Below are positions 1 through 7,913 of a stretch of DNA of 55,013 nt, in pieces (position 1 is the first letter of the stretch; each line of letters begins with the position of its first letter). The stretch lies in NCBI GenBank assembly GCA_004552395.1, contig SFOK01000001.1, positions 1 to 55,013 of the forward strand, given 5' to 3'. Source of the stretch: Bacteroidales bacterium (GTDB lineage Bacteria > Bacteroidota > Bacteroidia > Bacteroidales > Muribaculaceae). The notes beneath the pieces are model-generated. The model was not told the origin of the DNA and did not search any database. It was given only the letters and a program-made list of their open reading frames with translations. Both the position numbers and the translations under genes were made by a program.

Positions 1-87
1 AGATAACATCATGTAATTTCAACAGATTACGAGTAGCTCTTAAAGCAACAGATAAAACAATTTTGAAAAATTAATACCATATAAACT

Positions 88-615
88 ATGACAACCGAAG
101 ACCTGAAATCAAAAATCAGAGACATCAACGACTTTCCCTCCAAGGGTATCGTGTTCAAGGACCTCACCACCCTGATCAAGGACGGCGAGGCACTCCATTA
201 CATGAGCCGCCAGCTGGCCGACCTTTACAGAGACAAAGGTGTTACCAAGGTGGTCGGTATCGAATCGCGCGGTTTCATCGGCGGCAGCATACTCGCTTAT
301 GAGCTCGGCTGTGGATTTGTGCCCGCACGTAAACCCGGAAAGCTCCCGGCTGTTACAATTAAGAAAGCTTACGCAAAAGAATATGGCGTCGACACTATCG
401 AACTTCATTCCGATGCAATCGATGAAAATGATGTAGTCGTTCTCCACGACGACCTTCTCGCAACCGGAGGCACTATGGCGGCTTGCTACGATCTCGTGAA
501 GTCGATGAATCCGAAGAAAATCTACATCAATTTCATAGTAGAGCTCGAGATGCTTCACGGTCGCGAAAATCTTCCCGCCGACTGCGAAGTGACATCACTC
601 CTCAAATTCAAGTAA
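88..615 (+). CDS. apt: Adenine phosphoribosyltransferase
   Basis: Apt converts adenine and PRPP to AMP and pyrophosphate, a purine salvage step in the cytoplasm. The 175-residue product has the usual length of bacterial Apt. It opens with a family-like segment (IRDINDFPSKGIVFKDLTTL) and contains VVGIESRGFIGG, which is characteristic of Apt. The PRPP-binding loop is seen as VVLHDDLLATGGT near residue 118; His replaces the more usual Val/Asp just ahead of the two acidic residues. The ATG at 88 gives the standard N-terminus. No convincing promoter is visible in the 87 bases before it. The gene reads in the same direction as uvrC and recO, with a short gap to uvrC, so co-transcription is possible. 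The assignment is secure. Confidence 0.95.
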   Translation: MTTEDLKSKIRDINDFPSKGIVFKDLTTLIKDGEALHYMSRQLADLYRDKGVTKVVGIESRGFIGGSILAYELGCGFVPARKPGKLPAVTIKKAYAKEYGVDTIELHSDAIDENDVVVLHDDLLATGGTMAACYDLVKSMNPKKIYINFIVELEMLHGRENLPADCEVTSLLKFK

Positions 616-787
616 TCCGAGCCGCCGTTAATTGACAACAGCTTTGTCCGACTCCGAGAAAAACATAACCGCCTCCGCTCCGGAGCTTCTGTCCGACTCC
701 GGGAAGAACCTCAATCTTCCCGCCGGGTCTGCTGTGCTTCCCGCCGAACCGGCAGGGAAAGAGAGTGGCGGGGGAGGCGAGGATCTT

Positions 788-2806
788 ATGTCGCGTTTGC
801 CGAACCGGCTCGAAAGCGTAGGCCGCGAGATAATGCGCGACATGGCCGTGCCGATGCCGCAGATTCCCCGCCGCACACCCCGCGAACTGCTCGAGAACCG
901 TCCGGGCGAGTATCTCCGCAAAAAGATACTCGCGCTGCCCAAGGAGCCCGGCGTGTATATGTACATCGACAAGTACGGCAATGTGATCTACGTCGGCAAA
1001 GCAAAGCGGCTTAAGAACCGCGTCTCGTCCTACTTCAACCGCCACCACGATGTGCTGCGCACCAATCTGCTCGTCCGCAACATCGTGGATCTGCGGTTCG
1101 TGGTCGTGGCCACGGAAGAAGATGCCCTTCATCTGGAGAGCGCCATGATCAAGGAGTATCAGCCGCGCTATAATGTGCTGCTCAAGGACGACAAGTCTTA
1201 CCCCTGGATCGAGATTACCTCCGAGACCTATCCGCGTATCTTCATGACGCGCGACAAAGGGGCGGTGCCGGGGCGTTTCTACGGGCCTTACAGCAATGTG
1301 TCGTCAGCCAAGGCCGTACTCGAGCTGATACGGCAGATCTATCCGGTGCGCAGCTGTCGCCATAATATCGACGCCGTTTACGTCGACGCCGGCAAAGGGC
1401 GTCTCTGTCTCGACTATCATATCCACAAGTGCGGCGGCTGCTGCAAAGGGCTCGTCACACCTGAGGAGTACGACGGTTACATACGCCAGATCCGCAGCAT
1501 CCTCAACGGCGAGACAGGGCCGATCCTGAACCGGCTCCGCGAGGAGATGGATAGCCTGAGCGCCGCATGGCGTTTCGAGGAGGCCGCCCAGGTGAAAGCC
1601 CGCTACGACCTTGTGGAGCGCTATCAGGCCAAGTGCACTGTGGTGCAGCCCACGGCCCAGGAGTTCGACATCTTTTCCTACGACGAGAACGCGCTCGCGG
1701 CCTATGTTGGCTATATGCATATCCGCCACGGCGCGGTGGTGCGCAGTCTGAATCTGGAGTACCGCAAGCGTCTCGACGAGCAGAAAGAGGAGATACTCTC
1801 CGAGGCTATCGGCGAGGTGGCCTCGCGTCTCGGCGCGACGTTCCAAGAGATCATAGCTCCCTTCGAACCCGACACCGAATTCGAGGACCTCACCGTGGTG
1901 ATACCGCAGCGCGGCGACCGTCGCAAGCTCCTCGATATCGGCATGAAGAATATAAACCGCTACCGCCTCGACAAGGAGAAAGAGCGCGATGCCACCGACC
2001 CGCAGGCGGGAGTCAAACGCCTGATGCTCAGGATGCAACAGGATTTCCGATTGAGCTCCGAGCCGACACATATAGAGTGCTTCGACAACTCTAACATACA
2101 GGGTACCAACCCGGTAGCCTCCTGCGTGGTGTTCCGCAACGGCAAACCGTCGCGCAAGGAGTATCGGCATTTCAACATACAGACCGTGGTGGGAGCCGAC
2201 GATTTCGCCTCGATGAAGGAGGTGCTTCACCGACGCTACACGCGTCTAATGGCCGAGGGCGAGGAGCTGCCGCAGCTCGTGGTTGTCGACGGCGGCAAAG
2301 GGCAGCTGAGCGCGGCTGTGGAGGCGTTTGAGGAGATGGGTATACGAGGCACTGTGGCGCTGGTCGGCATAGCGAAACGTCTTGAGGAGATCTACTTCCC
2401 CGGCGACCAGATACCGCTCTATATCGACAAGAAAAGCGAGTCGCTCAGAGTGGTGCAGGCACTTCGCGACGAGGCACACCGATTCGGTATCACGCACCAC
2501 CGCAACCGCCGCAGCAAGTCGCAGACCCGCTCCGAGCTCGATTCCATAAAAGGCGTCGGGCCAAAGACCGTGGAGCAGCTCATAGCGCATTTCAAGAGTG
2601 TGAAACGTCTGCGGCAGGCCCCGGAGGAGGATATCGCGGCGGTGGTCGGCAAGACCAAAGCCGCTCTGATAGCCGCCGCCCTTGGCATCCCGACTGCCGG
2701 AGCCGAGACGAAGGCAGCCGCCGAAGCAACTTTTCAGGCGAAGGATGACGGAGCCGGAACAAATGCTGCCGGAGAAACGGAAGAAATAGGGGAGAGCGGA
2801 GCATGA
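788..2806 (+). CDS. uvrC: Excinuclease ABC subunit C
   Basis: UvrC makes both incisions beside bulky DNA lesions in nucleotide excision repair, working with UvrA and UvrB. The order of domains is complete: an N-terminal GIY-YIG nuclease (LPKEPGVYMYI...NVIYVGKAK), a UvrB-binding UVR motif (WRFEEAAQVKARYDL), the RNase H-like C-terminal nuclease (IECFDNSNIQGT, VVVDGGKGQL) and a helix-hairpin-helix (SIKGVGPKTVEQL). The reading frame is open back to a TTG at 632. The ATG at 788 was chosen because the extra 52 residues are low-complexity and have no counterpart in known UvrC; even so, the 788 start leaves a longer-than-usual N-terminus. The last 35 or so residues are Ala/Glu/Gly-rich and probably disordered. 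The gene overlaps recO by 4 bp (ATGA). Confidence 0.95.
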   Translation: MSRLPNRLESVGREIMRDMAVPMPQIPRRTPRELLENRPGEYLRKKILALPKEPGVYMYIDKYGNVIYVGKAKRLKNRVSSYFNRHHDVLRTNLLVRNIVDLRFVVVATEEDALHLESAMIKEYQPRYNVLLKDDKSYPWIEITSETYPRIFMTRDKGAVPGRFYGPYSNVSSAKAVLELIRQIYPVRSCRHNIDAVYVDAGKGRLCLDYHIHKCGGCCKGLVTPEEYDGYIRQIRSILNGETGPILNRLREEMDSLSAAWRFEEAAQVKARYDLVERYQAKCTVVQPTAQEFDIFSYDENALAAYVGYMHIRHGAVVRSLNLEYRKRLDEQKEEILSEAIGEVASRLGATFQEIIAPFEPDTEFEDLTVVIPQRGDRRKLLDIGMKNINRYRLDKEKERDATDPQAGVKRLMLRMQQDFRLSSEPTHIECFDNSNIQGTNPVASCVVFRNGKPSRKEYRHFNIQTVVGADDFASMKEVLHRRYTRLMAEGEELPQLVVVDGGKGQLSAAVEAFEEMGIRGTVALVGIAKRLEEIYFPGDQIPLYIDKKSESLRVVQALRDEAHRFGITHHRNRRSKSQTRSELDSIKGVGPKTVEQLIAHFKSVKRLRQAPEEDIAAVVGKTKAALIAAALGIPTAGAETKAAAEATFQAKDDGAGTNAAGETEEIGESGA

Positions 2807-3531
2807 AAGAGAAGCTGCGGGGGATAGTGCTGTCGCGGATACGCCACAATGACCGCACCGCGATACTCAACATCTACACCGCGGAGCGCGGCCGTATGGC
2901 GGTGGCTGTCTCAGCGGCCTCCGGTCGCGGCGCGTCACTGCGTAATGCCGCTCAGATGCCCCTCTCTCAGATAGAATTTACTGCCGACATAGGGAGGGGC
3001 GTAGGCTCGTTGCCCCGAGCCTCATCTCTGGCGCTCACGGTAGGGTACAGGACTATCTTTTTCGACCCGGCCAAGAATGCCGTGGGGATATTCTTAGCCG
3101 AGTTCCTGAGCCGATATCTGCGCGAAGCCACGCCCGACGCGCCCACTTACAGCTACATAAGCCGGTCGCTGCTGCTGCTCGACGCCATGGAGAGGGGCGT
3201 GGGGAATTTCCACATCACATTTTTAGCCGGACTCACAGCCTTTGCCGGCATCATGCCCGACGTGGAGGATTACTCACCGCATGCCGTCTTCGATATGCGC
3301 GCCGGCCGCTACACGACCTTGTTGCCCGTTCACCGCGACTATCTGCAGGGCGAGGCGGCGCGTGTGCCGCGTCTGCTCGTGAGGCTCAACTTCGCCAACC
3401 AGAGCCGTCTGCGACTCAACCGCACGCGCCGAGGCGAGATACTCGACGGTCTGCTGCGTTATTATGCCCTGCATTTCCCCGGCATGACCGGGCTTAAGTC
3501 GCCCGAGATATTGGAGACCATTTTCGCGTGA
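2803..3531 (+). CDS. recO: DNA repair protein RecO
   Basis: RecO helps load RecA onto SSB-coated single-stranded DNA in the RecFOR recombination pathway. The 242-residue product begins with the expected N-terminal OB-fold pattern (KLRGIVLSRIRHNDRTAILNIYT), in which the GIVL and 'I..YT...G' segments are typical. The remainder is helical, as in the RecO C-terminal domain. The cysteine zinc motif found in some RecO proteins is absent, as is often so in Bacteroidota. The start codon overlaps the uvrC stop as ATGA, which strongly suggests translational coupling and one DNA-repair transcription unit. The N-terminal pattern carries the assignment; RecO is a weakly conserved family. Confidence 0.88.
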   Translation: MKEKLRGIVLSRIRHNDRTAILNIYTAERGRMAVAVSAASGRGASLRNAAQMPLSQIEFTADIGRGVGSLPRASSLALTVGYRTIFFDPAKNAVGIFLAEFLSRYLREATPDAPTYSYISRSLLLLDAMERGVGNFHITFLAGLTAFAGIMPDVEDYSPHAVFDMRAGRYTTLLPVHRDYLQGEAARVPRLLVRLNFANQSRLRLNRTRRGEILDGLLRYYALHFPGMTGLKSPEILETIFA

Positions 3532-3635
3532 CGGCGAGGCGGGAATGACGGCCCGTCAGGACCGGGTCGGAAATGTCAGTAAGCCTGTGATTGCCGGGTG
3601 ATTGAGGGTGATTGAGGGAGAGGATTGGATATGGT

Positions 3636-3667
3636 TTTGCGGATATGGAGGATTTTTTGTAATTTTG
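3636..3667 (+). promoter_or_regulatory. Bacteroidota promoter for pheT
   Basis: TTTG at 3636-3639, a 20-bp spacer, then TAATTTTG at 3660-3667 match the Bacteroidota sigma-ABfr consensus (TTTG / TAnnTTTG). This predicts a transcription start about 50 bp ahead of the pheT ATG at 3721. Confidence 0.75.
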
Positions 3668-3720
3668 CAGGCTATAAGGACCTTAAGGTCTTTTCGAATA
3701 AGAAATAAGATATTCAGGCT

Positions 3721-6192
3721 ATGAATATAAGTTATAAGTGGCTTAAACGCTTCATTGATTTCACACTGACGCCTAAAGAGCTGGCGGCAGCGTTGACCTC
3801 GCTCGGTTTGGAATGTGACACCGTGGAGGAAGTGGAGACCATCCGCGGCGGACTGCGCGGTGTGGTCATAGGCAAGGTACTCACATGCGAAGAGCATCCC
3901 AACAGTGACCATCTGCATATCACGACGTGCGACCTGGGCACAGGCGAGCCGGTGCAGATCGTTTGCGGCGCGCCCAATGTGGCTGCCGGCCAGACAGTCG
4001 TTGTGGCTACGGTAGGCACGAAGCTATATTCCGGCGATGAGGAATTTCAGATCAAGAAATCGAAAATACGCGGCGTGGAGTCGTTCGGCATGATATGTGC
4101 CGAAGATGAGATAGGTCTTGGCGCAAGCCACGACGGCATCATGGAGCTTCCCGAGGATGCGGCGAAGCCCGGCACACCCGCGGCCGAATATTTCCACGTA
4201 GAGAGCGACTATTGTCTGGAGGTGGAGCTCACACCTAACCGTGTGGACGGCGCCAGCCATTACGGCGTGGCCCGCGACCTGAAAGCTTATCTGCGCCGCC
4301 ACGGCGACACAGGCTCCGAGGTCAACGTCCCCTCCGTGGATGCTTTCGCCACCAATCCGGCCTCCAAAGCGGCGACGGTGGAGCTGCTCGACACCGACGG
4401 GTGCTATCGCTATTCCGGCGTGACGATTCGCGGTATCAAGGTGGCCGAGTCGCCCGAATGGCTTAAGAACCTGCTCATCGCAGCCGGTCAGCGACCGATC
4501 AACAATGTGGTGGATATCACCAACTTCATACTGCTCGGCATAGGTCAGCCGCTCCATTGCTTCGACCTGGGCAAGGTCAAGGACGAGAAGATAGTGATCC
4601 GTCCGGCCGAGCAGGGAAGCAAGTTCACGACCCTCGACGGTGTGGAGCGCACACTCTCCGACAAGGATATGATGATCTGCGACTCTGAGAAGCCCATGTG
4701 TATAGCCGGTGTGTTCGGCGGTCTTGACTCCGGTGTGACCGAAGCGACCACGGACGTGTTCATAGAGAGCGCCTGGTTCAACCCCACGCGGGTGCGCAAG
4801 ACAGCGCGCCGCCATGGACTGAGCACCGACGCCTCGTTCCGCTACGAGCGCGGCACCGACCCCAACATCACCGTCTACGCAGCCAAGCTCGCCGCACTCA
4901 TGATACTGGAGCTGGCCGGCGGCGAAGCCTGCGGCGAGGTGGTGGATGTGTACCCCAAGCCCGCGGCACCCTTCGCTGTGGAGATGAGTTTGGACTACTG
5001 CGACAAGCTGATAGGCAAGCATATACCCGCCGAGGAGGTGAAAGATATACTTCGCTCGCTCGAGATTGTGATACGCGGCGAGAAGGACGGAGTGCTCTCG
5101 CTCGAAGTGCCCAACTACCGTGTGGATGTGCAGCGTCCCTGCGACGTTGTGGAGGAGATACTGCGTGTCTACGGCTACAACAACGTGGAGGTTTCCGACC
5201 GTATGCACGCCAACCTGAGCATACGTTCGATCATCGACGAGAGTTACCGGCTGCAGAACCTTGTCAGCGACCATTTGACGGCGCGCGGCTTCCGCGAGAT
5301 CATGAACAATTCGCTCACCGCCGTGAGCTATTACGAAGACAACGAGGCTTACCCCATAGAAGGCTCCATCCGCCTCATGAACCCCCTGAGCAACGACCTG
5401 GCCCTGATGCGCCGCACGCTGCTCTACGGAGGTCTGGAGACCATAGCCCACAATATCAACCGCAAGAACCCCGACCTGGCGCTCTACGAGTTCGGCAATG
5501 TCTACTCCAAGAACCCCGACAAGGAGTCGACACCCGAGCAGCCTTTAGCGCCCTTCAGCGAGGAGATGCAGCTCGGCATATGGATGACCGGACTGCGCCA
5601 GCGCGCTTCGTGGAACGTAGCGGCAGCCGAAGCCACCGTATTCGACCTCAAGGCCACGGTGATTGACATCTTCCGCCGTCTGGGCATACCGCAGCAGGCT
5701 GTGGCTTTTGCGCAGGGCAGCGATCCGATCTTCAGTGTGAAGCTCGACATCACCACCCGCTCGGGCAAGCATCTCGGCTCGTTAGGCATACTGAACCGCA
5801 AGGAGCTCAAGCGCCTCGACATAGACAACCCGGTCTGCTACGCGCAGCTGCGCTGGAACGAGCTCGTGGCCCTGGCTGTAAAGGCCAAGACCGGCTACAC
5901 CGATCTGCCCAAGACACATCCCGTGCACCGCGATCTGGCCCTCATGCTCGACGCGGCAGTCAGCTTCGCCGACGTGGAGAAGACCGTGCGCGACAGCGAG
6001 AAGAAACTGCTGCGCGACGTGCGTCTCTTCGACGTCTATGAAGGCAGCAACCTTCCCGAAGGTAAGAAGAGCTACGCCATCAACATCACCCTGCAGGACA
6101 CCGAGAAGACACTTCAGGACAAGCAGATCGATGCCGTGATGCAGAAGATAATCCGCAATCTGGAGCAGAAGCTCGGCGCAAGTCTCCGCTGA
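3721..6192 (+). CDS. pheT: Phenylalanine--tRNA ligase beta subunit
   Basis: PheT is the large subunit of the alpha2-beta2 enzyme that charges tRNA-Phe. The 823-residue product shows the full domain series: an N-terminal segment (MNISYKWLKRFIDF), an EMAP-type tRNA-binding domain at about residues 40-150 (GKVLTCEEHPNSDHLHI, IVCGAPNV), the B3/B4 editing region (ITNFILLGIGQPLHCFDLGK, GVFGGLDSGVT), the B5 domain, the catalytic-like core, and a C-terminal anticodon-binding FDX-ACB domain (THPVHRDLALML...LFDVYEG). The length is normal. pheS is not adjacent, as is common in Bacteroidales. The gene has its own promoter and is followed by a non-coding inverted-repeat element rather than a plain terminator. 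Confidence 0.97.
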   Translation: MNISYKWLKRFIDFTLTPKELAAALTSLGLECDTVEEVETIRGGLRGVVIGKVLTCEEHPNSDHLHITTCDLGTGEPVQIVCGAPNVAAGQTVVVATVGTKLYSGDEEFQIKKSKIRGVESFGMICAEDEIGLGASHDGIMELPEDAAKPGTPAAEYFHVESDYCLEVELTPNRVDGASHYGVARDLKAYLRRHGDTGSEVNVPSVDAFATNPASKAATVELLDTDGCYRYSGVTIRGIKVAESPEWLKNLLIAAGQRPINNVVDITNFILLGIGQPLHCFDLGKVKDEKIVIRPAEQGSKFTTLDGVERTLSDKDMMICDSEKPMCIAGVFGGLDSGVTEATTDVFIESAWFNPTRVRKTARRHGLSTDASFRYERGTDPNITVYAAKLAALMILELAGGEACGEVVDVYPKPAAPFAVEMSLDYCDKLIGKHIPAEEVKDILRSLEIVIRGEKDGVLSLEVPNYRVDVQRPCDVVEEILRVYGYNNVEVSDRMHANLSIRSIIDESYRLQNLVSDHLTARGFREIMNNSLTAVSYYEDNEAYPIEGSIRLMNPLSNDLALMRRTLLYGGLETIAHNINRKNPDLALYEFGNVYSKNPDKESTPEQPLAPFSEEMQLGIWMTGLRQRASWNVAAAEATVFDLKATVIDIFRRLGIPQQAVAFAQGSDPIFSVKLDITTRSGKHLGSLGILNRKELKRLDIDNPVCYAQLRWNELVALAVKAKTGYTDLPKTHPVHRDLALMLDAAVSFADVEKTVRDSEKKLLRDVRLFDVYEGSNLPEGKKSYAINITLQDTEKTLQDKQIDAVMQKIIRNLEQKLGASLR

Positions 6193-6217
6193 TCATTCGG
6201 CAAACGCACTTAGGAAC

Positions 6218-6587
6218 TTAGGCCTTGTTCCATAACGAATGTTAAAGCAGGGGGCGACATATTGCCGAGGTTTTTTTGCAAGTTGAAGAAGGAGCATAGC
6301 GGGCTATGCAACTGATGAAACTTGGCGAAAAACACCAGCAAGATGGCGGACAAATGAAGAAGAATTTTTTAAACAATTTAATAATAAAAGGCCGGATGTT
6401 CCCGTCGACGCAAATGTTAACGAAGCAAAACAGGATAAAGGAAGAAGTTACATTCGTCCCGCAATCTCACGCCATCTTCGGCAGTCAGACTCAGTCGCAT
6501 ACGTCAGTATGTTCCTTCGTCTGCCGACCGAATCTGACGCAAGCTTGCGACCCCTGCTTTCAACAGGCGTTAAGGAACAAGGCCTAA
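6218..6587. repeat. MITE/REP-like inverted-repeat element A
   Basis: This is a roughly 370-bp non-coding element filling the pheT-yebC gap. A perfect 14-bp terminal inverted repeat (TTAGGCCTTGTTCC) lies at 6218-6231 and 6574-6587, and the similarity continues inward through 'taacg..tgtt' and 'aaagcagggg'. Further in, each arm carries a small hairpin after GAAGGA: GCATAG-cggg-CTATGC at 6294-6309 on the left, and ACATAC-tgac-GTATGC as read on the opposite strand of the right arm near 6500-6515. The outer 27 bases match element B (23134-23479) at about 21 positions. No transposase reading frame is present; the short frames inside are not convincing genes. Confidence 0.7.
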
Positions 6588-6617
6588 ACAATAACATCAA
6601 GATATACAGAGATATAA

Positions 6618-7343
6618 ATGGGAAGAGCATTTGAATTCCGCAAAGCCCGCAAGCTGAAACGCTGGGGCAATATGAGCCGTACATTCACGCGTATCGGCAA
6701 GGAGATCACCATCGCAGCCAAAGCCGGGGGCGGCGATCCCGACAACAACCCGCGTCTGCGTGTGCTGATGCAGAACGCCAAGGCAGCCAACATGCCCAAA
6801 GAGAATGTGGAACGCGCCATCAAGAAAGCCACAGAGAAGGACGCCGGCGACTACAAGGAGATAGTTTACGAGGGATATGCTCCCCACGGTGTGGCTATCG
6901 TTGTGGAGACAGCCACCGACAACAATCAGCGCACAGTGGCCAATGTCCGCTCCTACTTCAACAAGTTCGGCGGCTCGCTGGGCACATCCGGCTCACTCTC
7001 ATTCCTTTTCGACCACAAGAGCGTGTTCCATATCAAGCCCAAAGAGGGTGTGGAGCTCGAGGAGCTCGAGCTTGAGCTTATCGACTTCGGTGTCGACGAT
7101 CTTGAGGCCGAAGAGGAGGAATGGATAGCTTACGGCCCGTTTGATCAGTTCGCGGCTCTTCAGAAATATTTCGAGGAGGGCGGCTACGAGATCACAAGCG
7201 CCGAGTTTGAGCGTATCCCGACCGACTATAAGGAGGTGACCGAGGAGCAGCGTGCCGCAATCGAGAAGCTGCTTGAGAAGTTCGAGGACGACGAGGATGT
7301 CCAGAATGTCTACCACAACATGAAAGAACCTGTTGAGGAGTAA
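6618..7343 (+). CDS. yebC: YebC/PmpR family protein
   Basis: Members of this family are cytoplasmic proteins described as DNA-binding regulators (PmpR) and, more recently, as helpers of translation at proline-rich stretches. The 241-residue product has the characteristic N-terminus (MGRAFEFRKARKLKRWGNM) and the conserved block ITIAAKAGGGDPDNNPRLR followed by NMPKENVERAIKKA, then GYAPHGVAIVVETATDNNQRT. The C-terminal third is acidic. The length is normal for the family. No Bacteroidota-type promoter is visible in the 30 bp ahead of the ATG, so expression may depend on read-through from pheT across element A. A solo end of the same repeat family begins right at the stop codon. Confidence 0.95.
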   Translation: MGRAFEFRKARKLKRWGNMSRTFTRIGKEITIAAKAGGGDPDNNPRLRVLMQNAKAANMPKENVERAIKKATEKDAGDYKEIVYEGYAPHGVAIVVETATDNNQRTVANVRSYFNKFGGSLGTSGSLSFLFDHKSVFHIKPKEGVELEELELELIDFGVDDLEAEEEEWIAYGPFDQFAALQKYFEEGGYEITSAEFERIPTDYKEVTEEQRAAIEKLLEKFEDDEDVQNVYHNMKEPVEE

Positions 7344-7367
7344 GAGCTTTTTTATTAAACAAGCTCT
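7344..7367. repeat. Solo end of the inverted-repeat element family
   Basis: The 20 bases at 7348-7367 are identical to the right terminus of element B (23458-23477). They follow the yebC stop codon at once. With the preceding AGAGC they can form a hairpin (AGAGCTT / AAGCTCT). This is either a decayed remnant of a third element or a terminator that shares its sequence. Confidence 0.55.
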
Positions 7368-7389
7368 AAATAGCTATCATATTTTTACG

Positions 7390-7428
7390 GAGGCTGCTGC
7401 GAGAATAGTTTCTTCTTGCAGCAGCCTC
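7390..7428 (+). terminator. Hairpin downstream of yebC
   Basis: A perfect 11-bp stem, GAGGCTGCTGC at 7390-7400 and GCAGCAGCCTC at 7418-7428, with a 17-nt loop. It lies 47 bp after the yebC stop. There is no clear U-tract, so it may stabilise the mRNA end rather than act as a classic terminator. Confidence 0.55.
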
Positions 7429-7466
7429 TGCTTCGTGATAAACGGGCTGATAAATCATTTTTTTAG

Positions 7467-7661
7467 ATTTCCTATCATCACAACTTTCTATCATCACAGC
7501 GGGACTCTACGTTTGGAACAGTAACGTTAAAAAGTATTCATAACGGCTGGATAGACAGCTCGAAGATCACCTACAATGTCTATCTCAACGGCAAGCAGAT
7601 AGCTTCAGATCTCAAGGTGTGCGAGTGCCGCACCGGTCTTTCAGAAGAGGATATCATTTAG
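7467..7661 (+). pseudogene. C-terminal remnant of an unknown gene
   Basis: The frame is open for 64 codons from just after a TAG at 7464 to a TAG at 7659-7661, with no ATG start. The reading looks protein-like, especially its second half (DSSKITYNVYLNGKQIAS, then VCECRTGLSEEDII), with alternating beta-strand character. It could be the tail of a degraded gene whose front was lost, perhaps when the repeat sequence after yebC arrived. I do not recognise the family. A hairpin with a T-rich 3' flank follows at once (7675-7704). Confidence is low because a 64-codon open stretch can occur by chance. Confidence 0.3.
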
Positions 7662-7913
7662 ATTTTGAGCAATGTCGCCCGCGCTTTTTTGGAAGTGCGG
7701 GCGATTCTTGTTTGCGCGGGAGGGAGGAGGAGAAGGGAAGGAAAGGATAGGCGGTAGAGGGGGAACCGGCCCCAAGGAGCCGGCCCCGGGAACAAAGATT
7801 TTGAGAGGAGGGAGAGAGGAGGGCAATCGCTGAGGGAGGGAAGGAGGGGATAGGGTATAAAAGAGAATTCCCGCAGCCGGGATGGCCACGGGAATCAAAG
7901 GAGTATGAAATAA
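7662..7913. other. Gene-free stretch with a polypurine tract
   Basis: Together with 7344-7661 this makes a 570-bp gap between yebC and the POT transporter. About 7708-7860 is strikingly purine-rich on the plus strand, with many GGG and GGA runs. A CCGGC/GCCGG hairpin at 7766-7783 within a GC-rich segment could end the POT transcript coming from the other side. No gene is seen. Confidence 0.5.
7675..7704 (+). terminator. Hairpin after the gene remnant
   Basis: TCGCCCGCGC and GTGCGGGCGA pair over 10 bp (one G-T wobble) around the loop TTTTTTGGAA, followed by ATTCTTGTTT. It lies 13 bp after the stop of the remnant, which fits a terminator left over from a once-functional gene. Confidence 0.45.

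Noticed and set aside
1..87. Promoter for apt
   Set aside because: ACAATTTTG near 57-65 only loosely resembles TAnnTTTG and has no good upstream TTTG; not strong enough to list.
4024..5451. 475-codon open frame opposite pheT
   Set aside because: It lies wholly inside a well-identified gene and has no protein motif.
6306..6587. 93-codon open frame inside element A, considered as a remnant transposase
   Set aside because: The sequence has no transposase motif and is explained by the inverted-repeat structure.
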